Positions 60,401 through 64,000 of a stretch of 64,000 bases of DNA are shown here, one piece after another. A program made the translations under genes and the position numbers. The stretch comes from an uncultured Bacteriovorax sp. (lineage in GTDB: Bacteria; Bdellovibrionota; Bacteriovoracia; Bacteriovoracales; Bacteriovoracaceae). Numbering within the stretch: position 1 is the first letter of the stretch; every line of letters begins with the position of its first letter. The notes beneath the pieces were generated by a model. The model had not been told where the DNA came from, searched no databases, and worked only from the letters and a program-made list of their open reading frames with translations. The stretch lies in assembly GCA_946480715.1 (NCBI GenBank), contig CAMLKK010000010.1:24015-88014 (forward strand), in the 5' to 3' direction.

Positions 60401-61774
60401 TATAACGAAGAAGCAAAAGAGAGGAGAAAGTTGCTTTCTCGTTGTTTGAAAATTCCTGGTATTCGCTGTGCTCGTCCTATGTCCAAAAATGATCTTCGAA
60501 TGGGTAGAAACTCATTAGAAGCCTTCGATTCATTAATCGATATTAATAATGGAAGAGGTTTAGAGCCACGTTTGAAGTATGGTGACTTCTTAAGAACTTT
60601 TGAAACAACTCTTGTTGCTTCATCTGCTAAAAATGCACAAGCTGTTCAACTCTTTCCATTAAGAGATGAACTTTTACTTCAGCACAACGGCCGATTGTTA
60701 GCAGAGATGACATTAATGACTTCATGGTCAAATGCTGCACGAGTCATCCGTGATCGCGTGGGAAGAACCAGACAAGAATTCGAAACATTCATTAATCGCG
60801 ATGATTTTGCAAAAGTTGATAAGGCCCTCTTTAGAGGATTTAATCTTCCGAGAGCATCTTCCTCAACAGAGAGGCTGATTAAGAAAATTCAGCAGACGCC
60901 GGTAGGTGAAAATGAAAACCTATTGTCACAGACAATCGATTGGGTTTCAGAATTAAACTACGATCAAACTCGTCTCGTGGAAGATACTGTTGCACGCCTT
61001 ATGGTCATCGGTGCTTATCTTGGATCACCAGAAGTTGTATTTGAAGGAAAAACAACAACGCAAATCGCTCGTTACAAAGATAATAATCTTTTTCAAGTTT
61101 TCCTCACGCTTGAAAAGTTAATTGATTATTGGCCGACTCTAAAAAAGGTATTTCCGGCAGACACCAAATTTATTGACGTCATTAAGCCAATCAATACGGC
61201 GTTAGTCTTTTTTACGGATAAACTCACAGCGACTGATGATGCTCAAAAAAACATAGCTTATATCGCTTTAAATGACCTCTATTCGGTTCTGCAAACAGTT
61301 CTGTTTGATGATATGGGGGCTGAAGATAATACCGGTATTAACTTTATTATCGCAGGTCTTGGTCAGCCACAGCTTGTTTCTCAGACATATCAGGTTATCA
61401 GAGATGACTATAAACTTCTCGATCACTTCCATGCCGGACAAGCGCAATTTTTTAACTCTGCAGCTACTAATATCAAACGAGTTATTGCCGCTAAAAACAT
61501 AGATCTAACTCCAGTAAGAGATTACTTAAGATTTACCACTAAATCGCAAATTTGTTTAAAGGGACAAACGAACTGCAAGACTAACTATCATTACGACGAA
61601 CCTGTTCAATTGCTAAAATATCTAAATAAGAAGTCATCTTCTGGAGAAACTCATTTCTCAATAATGACTCGAAAAGTATTGTCTGAAAATTTTGATCAAC
61701 TAATGAAGATGCTTGATGATCTTCTGCCTTGTCTTAAAGTCAAACAGATTAATCCACCATTCGCCGCAGATTAG
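57491..61774 (+). CDS. very large lipoprotein of unknown function
   Basis: 1427 residues: a signal peptide with lipobox LSC at residues 23-25, then a long, mostly helical, polar sequence with no repeat that I can detect by eye and no recognised domain. It carries scattered cysteines, some in close pairs (for example CLKIPGIRC and ICLKGQTNC). It has SD AGGA before ATG 57491. Such giant helical lipoproteins are common in predatory and other Bdellovibrionota genomes, without assigned roles. It is co-transcribed with the exported protein before it. Confidence 0.78.
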   Translation: MAKKLSYNYSLKWLLILTTAFALSCSKQESPTIETGEIRSQQEIERLEACSHVNFNTGVLLHQNALMLFKCTKWDQEFPHMYNAMKSIRQDSWDHLIKPIDQAFISDHTRRDRFFSNIRDLDSKNGLDDLSYVLVSLNETNFFDSTKAMFKCVENAGDPICLERQGRIPLKRSLKNIVSLIDIEQETIARASRLVRQLNKALGDNQESVRKEINKFRANPLYIPLRLKLIDAFAQKIKSGLTAEDRTFLSKIFLTGTTQGNEPWIYEWMQNSKMNRQKFRDLIEYPILVNPDFAAEFRGIEKAYDSNFSCTIKSSQEANKLITFDFKKHFYDYGQIIRNEGMKDFYDFASESMVGLKLSTEICRELEKNSYGVNLPLALSRLSQFLSEKSRYDLIKFLVTSTTLKGNPDNTFAQNLYLPDFATGNIFSTANALNSEISTSTREFYPLVYDILKNFPSEAYIDLGVLLEDAFKAENDGKAIGVADYWNFFTDEEKNFIFNFVDRHFDKETNYVLLFEFYSKFLDDLYDVQPLLKDSWSGTDEKREISYLTLQDFFYNLAGKETLLDFKKFFSRDHILRVLEVISNGQKIADKAKADLNDRYSDDYVRQIRTNNYQFKVTYNPGNNTFYDSEAVLDCMKKFNELDNGFYHLVRNLPSACTKITNENIAFRLYGWLNSVENSYLEFKKGSRPEDSLFNDQGLLSPLMLNTTIATTKLLDTILGPLDSKLPTKGGVDYLLESMRFHLVEKKVSSTIEKNIDLLSKYADINSANNVLYRNTLIRKFSDDDVFKETNIVLGNISSLSQQYAEWVKKGQLAEAQNRSLGKYDPKYSCAQSVNQVVSPYPCPSVEIIKKHTNGMLNYLTTIHDPAVGSPLSLLLKALKPDEGLFIPHNGKNPYKYRMSLKEMFQYFYDASDRNLKVNNMDMLFVNEKGQASRENVTTLERIETVIREVRFGNNYLGTAFLNGIVTADDYNEEAKERRKLLSRCLKIPGIRCARPMSKNDLRMGRNSLEAFDSLIDINNGRGLEPRLKYGDFLRTFETTLVASSAKNAQAVQLFPLRDELLLQHNGRLLAEMTLMTSWSNAARVIRDRVGRTRQEFETFINRDDFAKVDKALFRGFNLPRASSSTERLIKKIQQTPVGENENLLSQTIDWVSELNYDQTRLVEDTVARLMVIGAYLGSPEVVFEGKTTTQIARYKDNNLFQVFLTLEKLIDYWPTLKKVFPADTKFIDVIKPINTALVFFTDKLTATDDAQKNIAYIALNDLYSVLQTVLFDDMGAEDNTGINFIIAGLGQPQLVSQTYQVIRDDYKLLDHFHAGQAQFFNSAATNIKRVIAAKNIDLTPVRDYLRFTTKSQICLKGQTNCKTNYHYDEPVQLLKYLNKKSSSGETHFSIMTRKVLSENFDQLMKMLDDLLPCLKVKQINPPFAAD

Positions 61775-61795
61775 TTTTTTCCAAGATTTACCTTG

Positions 61796-61825
61796 TTGAA
61801 GATTAAAAAAGTCGTCTTATACTAT
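61796..61825 (+). promoter_or_regulatory. sigma-70-type promoter for the RlmI-like gene
   Basis: TTGAAG at 61796-61801, an 18-base spacer, TACTAT at 61820-61825, 35 bases before the TTG start. Confidence 0.5.
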
Positions 61826-61860
61826 TAAGAAGCTATTCATTCTAAAAACGAGGCCTTGTT

Positions 61861-63075
61861 TTGAAAGTTCTATCTCTCATGCCGAAATCATCTTCGAAAG
61901 TTTCTCGAGGCGAAAGAGAACTTTCCGAAAAAGATGTTGTTGAATTTCCACGTGGTTTGATTCCAGGAGAATGGATTTGCATTCATGATGATCATGCAAA
62001 AAAATTCTACGTCGGTTACTGCAATCCTTTTTCTGAAAATTTTTTTAAGATTAAAATTGTTTCAACTGCAGATAAGGAAACATTAAAACTTTCAGAAATA
62101 GATGTCGCAAAAAAATTATTGGAAATGCACATCCGTGGAGCGGTTCAAGTTCGCTCTGAATATAAAAATTATCAAAATGGTGCTCGCATTGTTCACGGTC
62201 TTAATGACGGTTTACCAGGCTTGATTGTTGATAGTTACAAAGACGCTCTTTTCATCCAAATCAACACCGCAGGCGTAGACAGATTTCGCAAAGAGATTGG
62301 TCAGTTGTTTGCGGAACTATTTCCAAAACATAAAATTGTTTTCTTCGATAATGCTCAATATAGAAAAGCAGAGGTTTTACCTATTCATGATTTAGAGCTT
62401 GATATCAAACATCTTGATGTGTGTGAAAATGGATTGAACTATCAGATACCTTCTGAAGTTGTTCAGAAAATTGGATACTACTATGATCATAGAGAAAACA
62501 GAAAAAAAGCCGGAGCTTTGATATCTTCTCTCAGTCATACATTTGAAAATGGATTAGATCTTTTCTCTTATGTTGGAAGCTGGGGACTACATCTTCTCCA
62601 GGCCGGCGTTCGCCATGTAACATTTGTAGATCAAGGGGCCATGGATAAAGTCACTATCCAAAATTTGGAGTTGAATAATTTCTCAGGTCGTGGAGATTTT
62701 ATTAGAGCAGACGTCTTCAAATTTCTGGATGAAGCTCATTCTGCGGGTAAAAAATTCGATGTTGTGGTCAGTGATCCTCCTGCGTTTACTAAGTCAGAAA
62801 AAAACAAAAACTCAGCAATCCTCGGTTACGAAAAACTACATACGAAAGCTTTAAAACTCATCAATGACAATGGCGTTTTTGTTGTAGCGTCTTGTACTCA
62901 TTACGTTTCATTTGAAGAACTGGATAAGACAGTTCAAGAGGCAGCTTTCAAAAATGGGAAACAAGTTCAGATGCTTGATCTTGGTGTCCAAGGCCATGAT
63001 CACCCTTTCACTGGATTCAACGATAAAGGTTTTTATATTAAATATATGGCTTACAGAGTTTATAGAGGTTTATAA
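61861..63075 (+). CDS. rlmI: RlmI-like rRNA (cytosine-5)-methyltransferase
   Basis: 404 residues. An N-terminal PUA-like domain (to about 90), then the RlmI-type domain: MHIRGAVQVRSEYKNYQNGARIVHGLNDGLPGLIVD in pieces, GYYYDHRENRK, LFSYVGSWGLHLLQAG (motif I), VVSDPPAFTKSEK, and VVASCTHYVS with the catalytic Cys. RlmI methylates C1962 of 23S rRNA. The start is TTG 61861, with GAGG about 8 bases upstream. The stop abuts the moxR start with no gap. Confidence 0.84.
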   Translation: MKVLSLMPKSSSKVSRGERELSEKDVVEFPRGLIPGEWICIHDDHAKKFYVGYCNPFSENFFKIKIVSTADKETLKLSEIDVAKKLLEMHIRGAVQVRSEYKNYQNGARIVHGLNDGLPGLIVDSYKDALFIQINTAGVDRFRKEIGQLFAELFPKHKIVFFDNAQYRKAEVLPIHDLELDIKHLDVCENGLNYQIPSEVVQKIGYYYDHRENRKKAGALISSLSHTFENGLDLFSYVGSWGLHLLQAGVRHVTFVDQGAMDKVTIQNLELNNFSGRGDFIRADVFKFLDEAHSAGKKFDVVVSDPPAFTKSEKNKNSAILGYEKLHTKALKLINDNGVFVVASCTHYVSFEELDKTVQEAAFKNGKQVQMLDLGVQGHDHPFTGFNDKGFYIKYMAYRVYRGL

Positions 63076-64000
63076 ATGAGTACAGAAATGAGATCAAAAA
63101 TTAATGCAGCTTTAACACAAGCTAAGAGTATTATCTTCGGACAAGATGCGCTTTTAGATGCGATCATGGCTTCGCTCATTTGTGAGGGGCACTTATTGAT
63201 TGAGGGGATGCCTGGACTTGGGAAAACTCTTTCCGTTTCTACCATCAGCAAACTCTGCGACCTTTCATTCAAAAGAATTCAGTTCACTCCAGACCTTCTA
63301 CCTTCTGACTTGATTGGAACAATGATTTATAGTCAGAAAGACGAACAATTCAATACCAAATTCGGTCCAATTTTCACTCAATTACTTCTCGCCGACGAAA
63401 TCAACAGAGCTCCAGCAAAAGTTCAAGCGGCACTCTTAGAAGCCATGGCAGAGAAACAAGTCACTATCGGTGAGGAGACTCATAGACTTTCATCACCGTT
63501 CGTCGTTCTCGCCACTCAAAACCCAATTGAACAAGAAGGTACTTACCAACTTCCTGAAGCTCAACTCGATCGTTTCATGATGAAAGTAAATGTTGATTAC
63601 CCTTCTTTTAAAGCTGAAAAAAATATTATTGATCTTAAGAAAGGTGCGGCTCAGAAGTTAGAAGCTGTACTATCAACTGATGACTTATTATTAGCTCAGG
63701 AAGCAGTTGATAAAATTTATGTTGATGAAAAAATAAAAGATTTAATAGTTAAGATTGTACATGCAACAAGACCGGGATCTGAATTCTTTAAGAAAGAATA
63801 CAACGGCGTTATCACCTCAGGTGCTTCACCTCGTGCAGTTATTTGGCTCTATAGAATTTCAAAGTATATGGCTTTCATGGAAGGGAAAGACTTTGTATCA
63901 CCAGATCATATTTTAAAAATTGTTCCTTCTGTTCTTGGCCACAGAATGATTCTTTCTTATGAAGCTTCAATTGATAATTTCAAAGGAGCAGACGTCGCAT
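63076..64000 (+). CDS. MoxR-family AAA+ ATPase, 5' part
   Basis: ATG 63076 directly follows the previous stop. The frame is open to the end of the window (308 codons seen), so the gene is cut. Seen: Walker A EGMPGLGKT, Walker B LLADEINRAPAK, sensor 1 ATQNPIEQEG and the arginine-containing QLDRFMM. MoxR ATPases act as chaperones for proteins with VWA domains, and usually precede genes for a DUF58 protein and a VWA membrane protein (expected just beyond the window, not visible). Confidence 0.93.
   Translation, partial: MSTEMRSKINAALTQAKSIIFGQDALLDAIMASLICEGHLLIEGMPGLGKTLSVSTISKLCDLSFKRIQFTPDLLPSDLIGTMIYSQKDEQFNTKFGPIFTQLLLADEINRAPAKVQAALLEAMAEKQVTIGEETHRLSSPFVVLATQNPIEQEGTYQLPEAQLDRFMMKVNVDYPSFKAEKNIIDLKKGAAQKLEAVLSTDDLLLAQEAVDKIYVDEKIKDLIVKIVHATRPGSEFFKKEYNGVITSGASPRAVIWLYRISKYMAFMEGKDFVSPDHILKIVPSVLGHRMILSYEASIDNFKGADVA

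Noticed and set aside
1..64000. CRISPR arrays, tRNA/rRNA genes, prophage or transposase genes
   Set aside because: No direct-repeat/spacer pattern, no tRNA T-arm pattern, and no integrase or transposase-like protein was seen in any frame.

Overview
The window is AT-rich (my estimate is about 38-40% G+C) chromosomal DNA from a motile, flagellated, diderm bacterium. The evidence for a diderm is a MurE with the DNPR motif of meso-diaminopimelate ligases, heptose/lipid A type genes (HldE C-domain-like, LpxH-like), a large lipoprotein and several signal peptides. The mix of an MglA polarity GTPase, multiple tandem flagellins, a rearranged division/cell-wall (dcw) cluster and many secreted proteins of unknown function fits Bdellovibrionota, most likely the Bacteriovorax/Peredibacter side. 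That placement is inference from gene content, not from a marker gene search. I see no tRNA, rRNA, CRISPR array, prophage or insertion sequence.

Layout. 1-1578: 3' part of mglA, convergent with an alpha/beta-hydrolase-like gene. 1664-20339: mtnP, then a long plus-strand dcw cluster: rsmH, ftsL, ftsI, murE, murF, mraY, murD, ftsW, murC, an unknown membrane protein, a cytochrome P460-like gene, murB, a divergent ftsQ, ftsA, ftsZ. It lacks mraZ, murG and ddl in their usual places. Two members have altered catalytic motifs: MurD has an altered P-loop, and FtsI has KTA instead of KTG. 20359-23201 (minus): a membrane protein with a B-box-like zinc module, RNase J, and a uridine-kinase-like gene. 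23278-27788 (plus): a peptide-binding protein, PrmA-like and RsmE rRNA/ribosome methyltransferases, an RDD membrane protein and an HldE-like nucleotidyltransferase.

28016-31403: three tandem single-gene flagellin units. Two have clear sigma-28-like promoters and a shared 5'UTR hairpin. The remains of a small secreted-protein gene lie between the first and second. Then come a PilZ protein and an LpxH-like phosphoesterase (plus) and two small secreted proteins (minus). 34017-45397 is a long minus-strand block: fliD, fliS and a FliT-like gene, then a Maf-like protein with two GT9 glycosyltransferases (a likely flagellin glycosylation set), a helical protein, a histidine kinase and response regulator, nadK and recN.

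45609-64000 (mostly plus): a polytopic membrane protein, a small ORF, a 400-base non-coding stretch with DnaA-box-like sites, an inositol-monophosphatase-family gene, a sigma-54 activator without a sensor domain, a barstar-family protein with a signal peptide, rlmE, a penicillin-binding protein overlapping lepB, and mutS2 head-to-head with an NFACT-R-like gene. After these come a secreted protein paired with a 1427-residue lipoprotein, an RlmI-like methyltransferase and the 5' part of a MoxR ATPase that runs off the end.
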